Source: WLMZ01 sp963732585
GTDB taxonomy: Bacteria; Actinomycetota; Acidimicrobiia; Acidimicrobiales; Ilumatobacteraceae
DNA: 64,000 nt
Assembly: GCA_963732585.1 (NCBI GenBank)
Contig: CAVSZY010000004.1
Location: 310,001-374,000, forward strand
Direction of reading: 5' to 3'
A program made the translations under genes and the position numbers. The notes under the pieces are model-generated. The model saw only the letters and a list, made by a program, of their open reading frames with translations, did no database searches and was not told the DNA's origin. The number at the start of each line of letters is the position of its first letter. Position 1 is the first letter of the stretch. This document shows positions 16,022-24,671 of the stretch, piece by piece.

Positions 16022-17557
16022 GTGATACCGCTGTGCGAGCGGGTTGCCAGCTCGGCTGACGACACCGCGATCGACTCCGACGGGCTCGGGCGCGCCAGCT
16101 GGGCCGAGGTGGGCGACGTCGTCTTGCGCCTCGCCGAGCGGTTACGGCACACCGCACTTGGCGATCATCGCAGCGTCGTGGTCATCGCTCGCAACCGGCC
16201 GGCGACGATCATCGTCCACGCCGCTGCGTTGCTCGGCGTGGCCCGCGCCGTGCCGGTCAACTTCCATCTGACGGCACCGGAGATCGCCTATCAACTCAAC
16301 GAATCCGGGGCGCAGTTGGTGTTCGCCGATTCGACCACGGTCGCCGCCGCCCAGGCTTCGCTCAGCGAGGTTGGCCACGATGTGACCATCGTGGCCATGC
16401 CCAACGTCGGTGTCATCTCGCCGGAGATCGAGTCGTTCATCGGCGATGCTGCAGCGATCGCTCTCGATCCACACCAGCGGGTGTTGCCGAGTTTGCTGTT
16501 CACGTCGGGCACCACGGGGCGGCCAAAGGCCGTGCAGCTGCCACCAAAAACGATCGGGTCGACGCCAACGTTGGCCGGTTTCGACGAGTTGATCCGCACC
16601 CAACGCATGGCCCGCTTCGGCACCCACCTGGTGGTCGGTCCGCTGTACCACAATGGCCCGTTGACCGCGGTTCGCTTGCTGCTCGCCGGGGTGCCGCTGG
16701 TCGTGCACGGCAGCTTCGATGCACAACAGACCTTGGCGGCGATCGAGCGCTACGGCATCGCCTCCTCGGTGATGGTGCCGACCCACTTCGTGCGCTGTCT
16801 GGCGTTGCCTGCCGAGGTACGGGCGCGCTACGACCTGTCCACGTTGCAGTGCATCGTGCATACGGGTGGGGCCTGCCCGGTCGAGGTCAAGCATCAGATG
16901 TTGGCGTGGTGGGGTCCGGTGCTCTACGAGAGCTACGGCGGCACGGAATCTGGTTCGACCTGTTCGATCAGCCCGCAGGAATGGCTCGCTCACCCCGGTT
17001 CCGTCGGTCGGGCCGTGGCCCCGTTCCAAGCCGTGATCATCGACGACCAGGGCAACGAGGTGACGACGCCCGATGTCGAGGGCCGTCTGTACTTCCGCGA
17101 TACCACCGGTCGCGGGATTCGCTACGAGGGCGACGAGGCTAAGACCGCGGCCGCACACATCGCGCCCGGTGTGTTCACCCTCGGTGAAATCGGCAAAGTC
17201 GACGCCGACGGCTTCGTCTACATCACCGATCGGTTCAGCGACATGGTCGTCTCCGGAGGGGTCAACATCTACCCAGCCGAAGCCGAGCAGGCGCTGATCA
17301 GCCATCCCGCGGTTGTCGACGCTGCCTGTATCGGCCTGCCGGACAACGAGATGGGCGAACGTCTCGTTGCCGTTGTCCAGGCTGAGATTGTCGGCCGACC
17401 GCCGACCGCCGCAGAATTGATCGAGCATTGCCGATCGACGCTCGCCGGATACAAATGCCCGAAAGAGGTCCGCTTCGTCGTCGGCCTCGGCCGCAACGCG
17501 ATGGGCAAACTCGACAAGCGAGCCTTGAAAAAGCTCATTCAAGAGCAGCCAGGTTGA
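16022..17557 (+). CDS. AMP-forming acyl-CoA synthetase (FadD-like)
   Basis: 511 residues. The adenylation motif LLFTSGTTGRPKAVQ, the A5 region YESYGGTESG and the hinge/C-terminal GGVNIYPAEAEQAL, ending near GKLDKRALKK with the catalytic lysine, are all present. It activates a carboxylic acid to its CoA thioester for the catabolic enzymes next to it. The start is GTG 16022 preceded by GAAGAGG. The next gene starts 1 bp after its stop, so it is an operon with the SDR. A large open frame on the opposite strand is a shadow. Confidence 0.92.
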   Translation: MIPLCERVASSADDTAIDSDGLGRASWAEVGDVVLRLAERLRHTALGDHRSVVVIARNRPATIIVHAAALLGVARAVPVNFHLTAPEIAYQLNESGAQLVFADSTTVAAAQASLSEVGHDVTIVAMPNVGVISPEIESFIGDAAAIALDPHQRVLPSLLFTSGTTGRPKAVQLPPKTIGSTPTLAGFDELIRTQRMARFGTHLVVGPLYHNGPLTAVRLLLAGVPLVVHGSFDAQQTLAAIERYGIASSVMVPTHFVRCLALPAEVRARYDLSTLQCIVHTGGACPVEVKHQMLAWWGPVLYESYGGTESGSTCSISPQEWLAHPGSVGRAVAPFQAVIIDDQGNEVTTPDVEGRLYFRDTTGRGIRYEGDEAKTAAAHIAPGVFTLGEIGKVDADGFVYITDRFSDMVVSGGVNIYPAEAEQALISHPAVVDAACIGLPDNEMGERLVAVVQAEIVGRPPTAAELIEHCRSTLAGYKCPKEVRFVVGLGRNAMGKLDKRALKKLIQEQPG

Positions 17558-17558
17558 C

Positions 17559-18320
17559 ATGGACCTGCAACTGACCGGCAAAACAGCGCTGATCACCGGT
17601 GCCAGCCGCGGCATCGGGCGCAGCGCAATGGAGCGTTTGGTCAGCGAAGGTATGCGCGTTGCCTTCTGTGCTCGCGGCGCCGACGGCGTTGACGAGGCGC
17701 AGGCAGCGCTTGGCGAGGCGGTGATCGGCAGTGTCGTCGATGCCGGTGACGGCGATGCTGTGCGGGCTTGGGTCGACCGATCGATCGAGAGGTTTGGGCG
17801 CCTCGACGTCGTCGTCCCCAATGCCAGCGCGCTCGGTGGCATCTCCAACGACGCCGATGGTTGGCGGCGCAGCTTCGAGATGGATGTCATGTCCGCTGTC
17901 CATCTGGTCGAGGCATCGTTGCCAGCGCTGCGCCTCCGTGGCGGGGCCATCGTGCAGTTGGGCACGATCACCGCCGTCGAGTACCACAACTATCCGGGTG
18001 GCGGACTCAGCTACGGGGCGGTCAAGGCGGCACTGGTCAACTGGATCGCCCAGTTGGCCAAACAGGAAGCACCGTATGGGGTGCGCGCCAATGCCGTGTC
18101 GCCCGGCCCGATCTACATCGAGGACGGTTCCTGGGGCCGCATTCGCCAGCGCAAACCGGAGTACTACGCAGCCAACCTGGCCCGCCAGCCGCAAGGCCGT
18201 TTTGGGACCCCAGAAGAAGTGGCCAACGTGATCGCCTTCCTGGCCAGCCCGGCCTCGTCGTGGATCACCGGGCAGAACATCGTCGTTGACGGCGGTTTCA
18301 CTCAACGCATCGGCTACTGA
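17559..18320 (+). CDS. Short-chain dehydrogenase/reductase (SDR)
   Basis: 253 residues. Motifs: TGASRGIG near the N-terminus, LDVVVPNAS in place of the usual NNAG, and the catalytic YGAVK; the C-terminal WITGQNIVVDGG is classical. It probably acts on an acyl-CoA or ring intermediate made by the acyl-CoA synthetase pathway. It starts 1 bp after the upstream stop. Its 3' end overlaps the MFS gene tail-to-tail by 7 bp. Confidence 0.88.
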   Translation: MDLQLTGKTALITGASRGIGRSAMERLVSEGMRVAFCARGADGVDEAQAALGEAVIGSVVDAGDGDAVRAWVDRSIERFGRLDVVVPNASALGGISNDADGWRRSFEMDVMSAVHLVEASLPALRLRGGAIVQLGTITAVEYHNYPGGGLSYGAVKAALVNWIAQLAKQEAPYGVRANAVSPGPIYIEDGSWGRIRQRKPEYYAANLARQPQGRFGTPEEVANVIAFLASPASSWITGQNIVVDGGFTQRIGY

Positions 18321-19771
18321 GGGCGATGCTCGCGGGCTCGCAGTAGAGGCACCAGCATCGCAAGGTGAAACGCCGCGGTCATCATCCACACCCGACGCGC
18401 TCCACCGAGCAACTCGACCCCATCGGCCTCGCCGAGCACGGCGATGCACACCGCGACTCCCGCAGCGCCACCCAGGCGGCGGACCAATTGCTGCAGGCTG
18501 TTTCCTGCCCCGAGGAATCGGGCATCGAGCGAGGCCAACGCCGCGCCGCTGACCAGGGTGCCGCAGACACTTTCACCGAATCCGAGCAGCAGCGCCCCTG
18601 GCAGGAAGCCAAACCAGATGTCGACGTTGTCCGTGGCGATCAGCCCCCACCACAGGGTTCCGGATGCCGCGATCAGGGTTCCAAAGACGGACAAACTTGT
18701 CGCCGAGTAGCGCCCGACGAGCCGTCCGGCGAGCGGCGCGCCGATCGACGCTGGCACCTGGCTGAGCGCTAGGGCGAGGCCGACCTGGCTGAGCGACCAT
18801 CCCCAGATCGAGGTCATGATCAGCGGTGCGGTGAGGAACCAGCCGAAGAACGCTGCCTGCTGAAGGAACCCGGCAAGGATGTTGTTGGTGTAGACGTGGT
18901 TGCGCACCAGCGACAGGTCGAGCAGCGGCTCCGGGGCCACCAGCGAGCGTCGGACAAAAGCAGCCAGCAACCCAGCGGCGACGACCGCCAGCACCAATGT
19001 CATCGGTGAGGCCCATCCCCATTTGCCACCGCGAGACAACACCAACACCGTCAGGCCGAGCGCCGGTGGCCCGATGACCAATCCGATTCGATCGGTGGGG
19101 CCCGCTGACTCATCGCCACCGAACTCTGGCAATGTCCGCGCCCCGACGAGATACGCAGCAAGTCCCACCGGCGCAACGCTGGCGAACGCTAGCCGCCAAT
19201 CGATGTTGACCAGCGCCGGACCAGCGAGCGGTGTGAGCCAGCCGGCGATCGATCCAACCATGCCCCACAAACCGATGACCGTCGGCGATCTGGAGATCGG
19301 AAACAGTGGCAGCACCAGTGCCAGCGCGCCGGAGGTGAGCAAGGCAGCTCCGGCGCCCTGCACGGCGCGGGCCGCGATCAGCAACGGCAGCGTCGGCGCC
19401 AAGGCCGTACACACGGCACCAAAGCTGAACAGCAGCAACCCGATCAGATAGAACCGCTTGCGCCCCCGGCGGTCGCCGAGCCGACCACCGATCAGCAGCA
19501 ATGACGACTGCGCGACCATGAACGCGGTCGCCACCCAGGCCACCGAACTACGTGGCGAGGAGCTGAACTCGGCTTCGATTTGCGGCAAGGCTAGGGCGAT
19601 GAATCCGGCGTCGACGACGAACAGGAAGCCGCTCACCGAGGCGATACAGACCGCGATCCAGGAGCGACGCTGGGCGGCGAGATCCGACTCCCACTCGGCC
19701 TCATTGGGATAGGCGGCGGCGACGAGACCGCCGCGCGCCGCTGCTGACTTATTCGCCCCTGACTTATTCAA
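18314..19771 (-). CDS. MFS multidrug/metabolite transporter (DHA2-like)
   Basis: About 485 residues with regularly spaced hydrophobic helices (roughly 12-14), a length typical of the DHA2 drug:proton antiporters. The loop motif GGRLGDRRGRKR between helices 2 and 3 is the MFS signature, and RAVQGAGAAL fits motif B. No ATG fits: the best start is TTG 19771, overlapping the stop of the upstream SDR, so it was probably translated by coupling. Because that SDR is cut by an IS element, expression of this transporter may be reduced by polarity, or driven from the element. Confidence 0.85.
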   Translation of the reverse strand: MNKSGANKSAAARGGLVAAAYPNEAEWESDLAAQRRSWIAVCIASVSGFLFVVDAGFIALALPQIEAEFSSSPRSSVAWVATAFMVAQSSLLLIGGRLGDRRGRKRFYLIGLLLFSFGAVCTALAPTLPLLIAARAVQGAGAALLTSGALALVLPLFPISRSPTVIGLWGMVGSIAGWLTPLAGPALVNIDWRLAFASVAPVGLAAYLVGARTLPEFGGDESAGPTDRIGLVIGPPALGLTVLVLSRGGKWGWASPMTLVLAVVAAGLLAAFVRRSLVAPEPLLDLSLVRNHVYTNNILAGFLQQAAFFGWFLTAPLIMTSIWGWSLSQVGLALALSQVPASIGAPLAGRLVGRYSATSLSVFGTLIAASGTLWWGLIATDNVDIWFGFLPGALLLGFGESVCGTLVSGAALASLDARFLGAGNSLQQLVRRLGGAAGVAVCIAVLGEADGVELLGGARRVWMMTAAFHLAMLVPLLRAREHRPQ

Positions 19772-20573
19772 TGACGGCGATGTCGACCATCGAGGGCTCG
19801 GCGCGGGCGAAACGCGCTGAGCCACCGTTGATGCTGCGTCCGGCATCGACGACGAGGGTGTGTCCGTTGACCATGCGCGACTCATCGCTGGCCAGGTAGA
19901 GCCCAGCGAAGGCGATGTCGTTGACATGCGGAACGAGTCCAAGCAGATTGTTGGCGTGGGCGTGGGCGGTGACGGCGTGTAAGTCATTGGCGTCGCCGGT
20001 GAGCGCGGCGGCCGTGAGCGGCGTGGGGATCGATCCAGGTGCGATCGCATTGGCGCGGATGCCGTGTTGGGCCAGTTCCGGGGCTAACGATTTGGTGAGC
20101 CCGATCACCGCCGTCTTGGCGGCCGTGTAGGCGTGTGGGCCGAGCCCGCCGATCACCCCCGCGATGCTCGAGGTGGTGATGATCGAACCGGTGTGCCGCG
20201 GGATCATCACCCGAGCGGCGTGCTTGCTGCCGTAAAAGACGCTGTGCAGCAAGACGTCGATCGTCTTCAGCCAGGCCGTGGTGTCGGTTTCGGCGATCGG
20301 TCCGACGGAACCGATGATGCCTGCGTTGTTGACCATTGTGTCGAGTTGGCCCCAGGTGTTCACGGCCAACATCACGGCCGCCTCGACCTGGTCTTCGGAG
20401 GTCACGTCGCAGTGTTGGTATCGAGCCGCCTCGCCGAGCGATTCGGCTACCGCTTGGCCAACGCCATCCTGCACGTCGGCAACGACGACGCGAGCCCCTT
20501 CGGCGACGAACAATCGGGCCATCGCCTCGCCGATACCGCTCGCCGCACCGGTGATGACAGCTACCTTTCCTAG
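19764..20573 (-). pseudogene. SDR gene interrupted by an IS1182-type element (main body)
   Basis: Encodes nearly all of a classical SDR: GKVAVITGAASGIGEAM, NNAGIIG, the catalytic YTAAK and NAIAPGSIPTPL. The first codons are missing: the frame runs straight into the IS left end with no start codon. Joining across the element at the CTAG duplication restores a GTG start with SD-like GGGAG and residues VADRLLGKVAVITG, exactly what an SDR start should look like. The five lost codons are at 22382-22396. Insertion after codon 5 should inactivate it. It was cotranscribed with the MFS gene. Confidence 0.88.
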
Positions 20574-20592
20574 GAGCGTGCTGAGTAATCCG
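20570..20592. repeat. CTAG target-site copy and left inverted repeat of the IS
   Basis: CTAG (20570-20573) is followed by GAGCGTGCTGAGTAATCC, the left terminal repeat. It matches the inverted right end (GACCCTGCTGATCAA) at 11 of the first 15 positions. A subterminal TGGTCGGGGTG has a counterpart TGGTCGGCGGGGTG at the other end. Confidence 0.7.
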
Positions 20593-22377
20593 AGGAATCT
20601 GGTCGGGGTGCTCGCGTTTGGGGTTGGCGCATGTGAAAAAATTGTGGGGTGCAAGGTTCGTCTGTCGCTGATCGTGAGTTTTTGGATGCCGCAGCGTTGT
20701 GTGGCCATCTCGTGCGGCCGGGTTCGGTCCACGCGTTTTTGGCTGAGCATCGTCAGCGCTTGTTTCCGGATGAGATGTTCGCCGATCTGTTCAGGTCTGG
20801 GCGTGGCCGTCCGTCGGTGCCGGCTGACGTTGTGGCGACAGTAATGGTGTTGCAGGCGTTGGAGGGCGTGTCGGATCGCGAAGCGATGGAACGACTCTCG
20901 ACGAACATCGCTTGGAAAGCGGCGTGCGGGTTGGCGTTGACTGATGAGGCGTTCCATTCAACGGTGCTGGTGTTGTGGCGCCGCAAGATCGAGAACTCCG
21001 ACCGTCCGAAACGGATCTTCGACATCGTTCGCCAAGTGATCGATGAGTGCGGTGTCATCGTCGGGAAGAAGCGTCGAGTGTTGGACTCGACGGTGCTCGA
21101 TGATGCGGTCGCCCGCCAAGACACGATCACGATGCTGGTCGCCCAGATCGGTCGGGTCCGCAAACTGATCCCCGAGATCGCTGGTGTGTACGTGCGTCAG
21201 CACAATCTTGCTGGTGGCCGCCCGCCGTGCGATTGGGACGACCCCGCCGACCGGGACCGGTTGGTGTCCGAACTCGTTGAGGACGCGAACACTCTCGTGT
21301 GGTCGATCGAGGACCTGGTCGATGACGGGTTTGTGCTCACCGATACTCAGACCGACGCGGTTGCTTTGTTGGCGTTGGTCGCTGGTCAAGACGTCGAACC
21401 CGGTGACCGGCCCGGCCAGTGGCGGATCGCTCGGCGCACTGCTGAGGATCGGGTGATCTCGACCGTCGATCCCGAGTCACGTCACGCTCACAAAACCCGT
21501 CGGTCCTATCGTGACGGTTACAAGGCTCATGTCGCGGCCGAACCCGAAACCGGGTTGGTGACGGCGTGTGATCTTGGTGCGGGGAACGTCGGTGACAGCC
21601 AAGCCGCACCCGGGCTGATCGCTGAGGAGCCAGCCGGCACCGAGGTGCTCGGTGATAGCGCATATTCCGCGGGCGAGTTCCGCGACCATCTTGACGAGCG
21701 TGGCATGCTCCCGGTCATCAAGCCTCAGCCATTACAACCAGCAGTGCCGGGCGGGTACACGCTCGATGATTTCACGATCAACCTCGAAGCCGGGACGGTC
21801 ACCTGTCCTGAAGGTGTCACCGTGACGATCAAGAACTCGCGCACGGCCCGGTTCAAGAAGCATTGCGACACGTGCCCGGTCCGGTCGAAATGCACGAAAG
21901 CGAAAGCCGGGCGCACGATCGTGCTCCACGAACATCACCAGCACCTCGCTGCCGCCCGAGCCCAAGCAGCCACTGTCGAGTTCGACGAGGTGTATCGCCA
22001 GCACCGACCAATGATCGAACGGACCATCGCCTGGCTCGTCAAGGACAATCATCGCCGACTCAGATACCGGGGGATCGAGAAGAACCAGATCGCCTGGTCA
22101 CTGCGATGCGCAGCCGTGAACCTGAAACGACTCCTCAAACTCGGGCTCGTCAACGACAACGGTTGGACCATCGCAACAGCAGCCTGAACGGTGAGCCGGA
22201 ACGGTTCTGACGCCACCCACAACGACCTCAAAGCAGGAGACGGGCACAGCCGCACTCATCGACTCGCCCAGCCCGAAATCCGAACGATCGACCCGGCCCT
22301 TCACACCGCCCACGAGAACCCTTACCGGCCACCCCGCCGACCAGCCGCCGCAAAATACCGCTTTGATCAGCAGGGTC
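20574..22377 (+). mobile_element. IS1182-family insertion sequence, about 1.8 kb
   Basis: A single transposase gene lies between imperfect inverted ends, 1804 bp long, bounded on both sides by CTAG. The stretch from the transposase stop (22187) to the right end (22377), about 190 bp, is non-coding and contains nothing else I can assign. The transposase is uninterrupted, so the element may still be active. Family assignment rests on the transposase motifs and size. Confidence 0.8.
20649..22187 (+). CDS. IS1182-family transposase
   Basis: 512 residues, the usual size for this family, intact. It shows the N-terminal region rich in FRSGRGRPSVPADVVATVMVL, a DDE-type core (VLDSTVLDDAVA; YRDGYKAHVAAEPETGLVTAC; LGDSAYSAGEFR) and a Cys-rich insertion (CDTCPVRSKCTKAKAGRT). 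The C-terminal catalytic Glu region reads HRPMIERTIAWLVKDNHRRL with RYRGIEKN. The start is GTG 20649. No frameshift or stop is seen. Confidence 0.92.
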   Translation: MQGSSVADREFLDAAALCGHLVRPGSVHAFLAEHRQRLFPDEMFADLFRSGRGRPSVPADVVATVMVLQALEGVSDREAMERLSTNIAWKAACGLALTDEAFHSTVLVLWRRKIENSDRPKRIFDIVRQVIDECGVIVGKKRRVLDSTVLDDAVARQDTITMLVAQIGRVRKLIPEIAGVYVRQHNLAGGRPPCDWDDPADRDRLVSELVEDANTLVWSIEDLVDDGFVLTDTQTDAVALLALVAGQDVEPGDRPGQWRIARRTAEDRVISTVDPESRHAHKTRRSYRDGYKAHVAAEPETGLVTACDLGAGNVGDSQAAPGLIAEEPAGTEVLGDSAYSAGEFRDHLDERGMLPVIKPQPLQPAVPGGYTLDDFTINLEAGTVTCPEGVTVTIKNSRTARFKKHCDTCPVRSKCTKAKAGRTIVLHEHHQHLAAARAQAATVEFDEVYRQHRPMIERTIAWLVKDNHRRLRYRGIEKNQIAWSLRCAAVNLKRLLKLGLVNDNGWTIATAA

Positions 22378-22381
22378 CTAG
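22359..22381. repeat. Right inverted repeat of the IS and second CTAG copy
   Basis: The right end reads inward (on the minus strand) as GACCCTGCTGATCAAAGCG, followed outward by CTAG at 22378-22381. With the copy at 20570 this makes a 4-bp palindromic target duplication. Confidence 0.7.
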
Positions 22382-22396
22382 CAAACGATCGGCCAC
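22382..22396 (-). pseudogene. Displaced 5' codons of the interrupted SDR
   Basis: GTG GCC GAT CGT TTG on the minus strand, immediately outside the right CTAG copy. These are the start codon and next four codons of the SDR whose body is at 19764-20573. GGGAG lies a few bases upstream of the GTG. Confidence 0.8.
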
Positions 22397-22419
22397 GTGA
22401 ACTCCCTACTCAACTACTC

Positions 22420-22446
22420 GAGTTACTTTATGTACTCACACTATAG
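22420..22446. promoter_or_regulatory. Operator-like palindrome and TATAGT box, SDR/galM intergenic region
   Basis: GAGTTAC-TTTAT-GTACTC (22420-22437) is an inverted repeat resembling the one at 1287-1302. ACTATAGT follows and contains TATAGT, readable as a -10 box on either strand. It sits 24 bp upstream of the displaced SDR start and about 90 bp before galM. It fits control of the SDR-MFS pair by the same regulator as the other catabolic genes. The rest of 22447-22531 shows nothing clear. Confidence 0.4.
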
Positions 22447-22531
22447 TTTCTCGTCTAACCGAGATCACTACCGGCGAACGCACGGTGGCAATGCCGTTCA
22501 AAAATGACCGCGATGCGGCACACTGTGGCCC

Positions 22532-23311
22532 ATGATCGAACTTGCTGCGGGAGCAGCGCGATGCCTGATAAGCCCGAGCGACGGTGGGAGGCTTGCAGGC
22601 CTCACCGTCGGCGGCTACGACCTCATCCTGCGAGGGTGTTCCGCAGACGATCCGCTGCACTGGGGGTCCTACCCGATGGTGCCGTGGGCTGGGCGCATCG
22701 ACCGTGGACGCTTCAGCTTTGAGAATGCGGACTACTCGCTGCCGATCATCCTCGACGGCCACGCGATTCATGGCACCGCCTATCGCGAGCCATGGCACAT
22801 CGACTCGATCAACCGCACCGAGATCACGCTGTGGCACGCCTTCGGCCCGTCGTGGCCATTCGGCGGCGAGGCCGAGCAGCGTATTGAGATCAACGACAAC
22901 GGCCTCGACTGCCACCTCTCCGTGACGGCCGGTGACCAAGCGATGCCCGTCAGCCTCGGATGGCATCCGTGGTTCACGAAACCGGTCGCCGACGACCTGC
23001 ACTTCACGGAGATGTACGAACGATCGGCAACCGGTATCCCCACCGGGCAACGGCTCGAGCCGAAACTGCGGCCGTGGGACGACTGCTTCACGGGGCCAGT
23101 TGGACCACTCACGTTGAGCTATCCGGGGCTCTCGCTGACGGTAAGCAGCGACTGCGATCACTGGGTCGTCTATGACGAACCGTCACATGCGACCTGCGTC
23201 GAACCCCAAACTGCACCACCCAACGCGTTCAATATGTCTCCCATGGTGCTGCAACCGGGGGAAAAAATCGCCCGCGTGATGAGATTTACCTGGCAAATCT
23301 TGACGTTGTGA
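22532..23311 (+). CDS. Aldose 1-epimerase (galactose mutarotase) family protein
   Basis: 259 residues with a beta-sandwich epimerase pattern: SDGGRLAGLTVGGYDLI at the N-terminus, YPMVPWAGRI with the conserved Arg, DGHAIHGTAY with the catalytic His, and SLGWHPWF with the second His. The typical C-terminal Glu region is CVEPQTAPPNAFN. It interconverts sugar anomers or a hexose phosphate. It stands alone before the glycosyltransferase operon; a functional link is not proven. Confidence 0.85.
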   Translation: MIELAAGAARCLISPSDGGRLAGLTVGGYDLILRGCSADDPLHWGSYPMVPWAGRIDRGRFSFENADYSLPIILDGHAIHGTAYREPWHIDSINRTEITLWHAFGPSWPFGGEAEQRIEINDNGLDCHLSVTAGDQAMPVSLGWHPWFTKPVADDLHFTEMYERSATGIPTGQRLEPKLRPWDDCFTGPVGPLTLSYPGLSLTVSSDCDHWVVYDEPSHATCVEPQTAPPNAFNMSPMVLQPGEKIARVMRFTWQILTL

Positions 23312-23375
23312 CATCTCGGTGACAGCCTGACCCGGCGCTTACGGAACGAAAGGCAGCGCGCTAGCGTTTGATCCC

Positions 23376-24671
23376 ATGTCTTACGCGACGGACCCAAATG
23401 GGCCCCTGCGCATTGCCTATCTCACCTACCGGGGCAAGCCCCATGTCGGTGGACAAGGCGTGTATACCCGACACCTGACGAAGGCATTAGCCGATCTTGG
23501 CCACCACGTCGAGGTGTTCGGCGGTCAGCCCTACCCCAATCTCGATGATCGGGTAGCTCTGCACAAGTTGCCGAGCCTCGACATTTTTAACGACCACTTC
23601 CCTGGTCGCCTCCCTGCGTTCTGGGAGATCAAGTCGCGCGAAGACCTGCTCGAAGTCGGCCAATACCTGACCGGGACGTTCAGCGAGCCATTGGCCTTCA
23701 GCGCTCGTGCCCACCGTGCCCTCAAGCCAAAGGTCGGCGATTTCGATCTCGTTCACGACAATCAATGCCTCGGCTACAGCATCTTGAAGATCAACAAGAT
23801 GATGCCGACGATCGTCACTCTGCACCATCCGATCACCAAAGATCGTGAGCTCGAGATGCAGCACCAGCCGAATCGCTGGAAGCGCTGGGGTGTCGGTCGG
23901 TGGTATGGGTTTGTAAAGATGCAGGGCCGCGTCGCCAGCCGCCTACCGCGCATCGTCGTTGTCAGCGAAAACAGCATCAAGGACATTCACGCCGACATGG
24001 GTGTCAGCCTCGACCGAATGCGACTCGTTCCCGTCGGTGTCGATCCCGATTTGTTCAAGCCGTTGCCGCACATCACCCGCATCCCCGGGCGCTTGATCAC
24101 CACCGCGTCCGCCGACGTGGCGCTCAAGGGCCTGTCCTATCTATTGGAGGCGATGGCCAAGCTGCGCGCGGAGCGCGACGTCACGCTGACGATCATCGGC
24201 AAGCCCCGCGAGGGCCACAGTGCCGACCTGATCGACGAACTGGGGTTGCGAGCGCACATCAACTTCGTCAGCGGTGTCAGCGACGAGCGCATCGTCGAAC
24301 TCTACGCCGAAGCCGAACTTGCCGTCGTGCCCAGCCTTTACGAGGGTTTCAGCCTGCCGGCAATCGAAGCGATGTGTAGCGGCACCCCGCTGGTCGCCAC
24401 CGATGGCGGGGCGCTGGGCGAGGTCACCGGACGCGATGGCGACACGGTTCTGCAATGCCGCGCTGGCGACGCCGAAGGCCTCGCCGCACAGATCCGCCGC
24501 GGGCTCGATGACAGCGCGCTGCGTGAGCGCATTGGGGCCGCTGGACGCCAACGCGTTGTCGAGCGATGGAGCTGGCAGCATTGTGCCAAGCTCACCGTCG
24601 AGCAGTACCGCGAGGTGCTGGCAATGCCAGACAACGTTGCCAAACTCAAGCGCAACGGACGGATCGCCTAA
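23376..24671 (+). CDS. GT4-family glycosyltransferase
   Basis: 431 residues of the GT-B fold. The N-terminus has GGQGVYTRHLTKALADLGH, the acceptor-side glycine loop. The C-terminal half has the nucleotide-sugar site with PSLYEGFSLPAIEAM, the E-x7-E motif of GT4 retaining transferases. It starts at ATG 23376, and the next gene begins directly after its stop. Together with the following methyltransferase and alpha/alpha-barrel protein it forms a three-gene unit whose product is not known to me. Confidence 0.9.
   Translation: MSYATDPNGPLRIAYLTYRGKPHVGGQGVYTRHLTKALADLGHHVEVFGGQPYPNLDDRVALHKLPSLDIFNDHFPGRLPAFWEIKSREDLLEVGQYLTGTFSEPLAFSARAHRALKPKVGDFDLVHDNQCLGYSILKINKMMPTIVTLHHPITKDRELEMQHQPNRWKRWGVGRWYGFVKMQGRVASRLPRIVVVSENSIKDIHADMGVSLDRMRLVPVGVDPDLFKPLPHITRIPGRLITTASADVALKGLSYLLEAMAKLRAERDVTLTIIGKPREGHSADLIDELGLRAHINFVSGVSDERIVELYAEAELAVVPSLYEGFSLPAIEAMCSGTPLVATDGGALGEVTGRDGDTVLQCRAGDAEGLAAQIRRGLDDSALRERIGAAGRQRVVERWSWQHCAKLTVEQYREVLAMPDNVAKLKRNGRIA

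Noticed and set aside
16142..17989. 615-residue open frame on the minus strand, antisense to the acyl-CoA synthetase and SDR
   Set aside because: The plus-strand genes have clear motifs and starts; the antisense product matches nothing and is a high-GC shadow.
20574..20957. N-terminal extension of the SDR frame into the IS element
   Set aside because: It is antisense to the transposase, rich in R/H/P and unlike any SDR N-terminus; it arises from the insertion.
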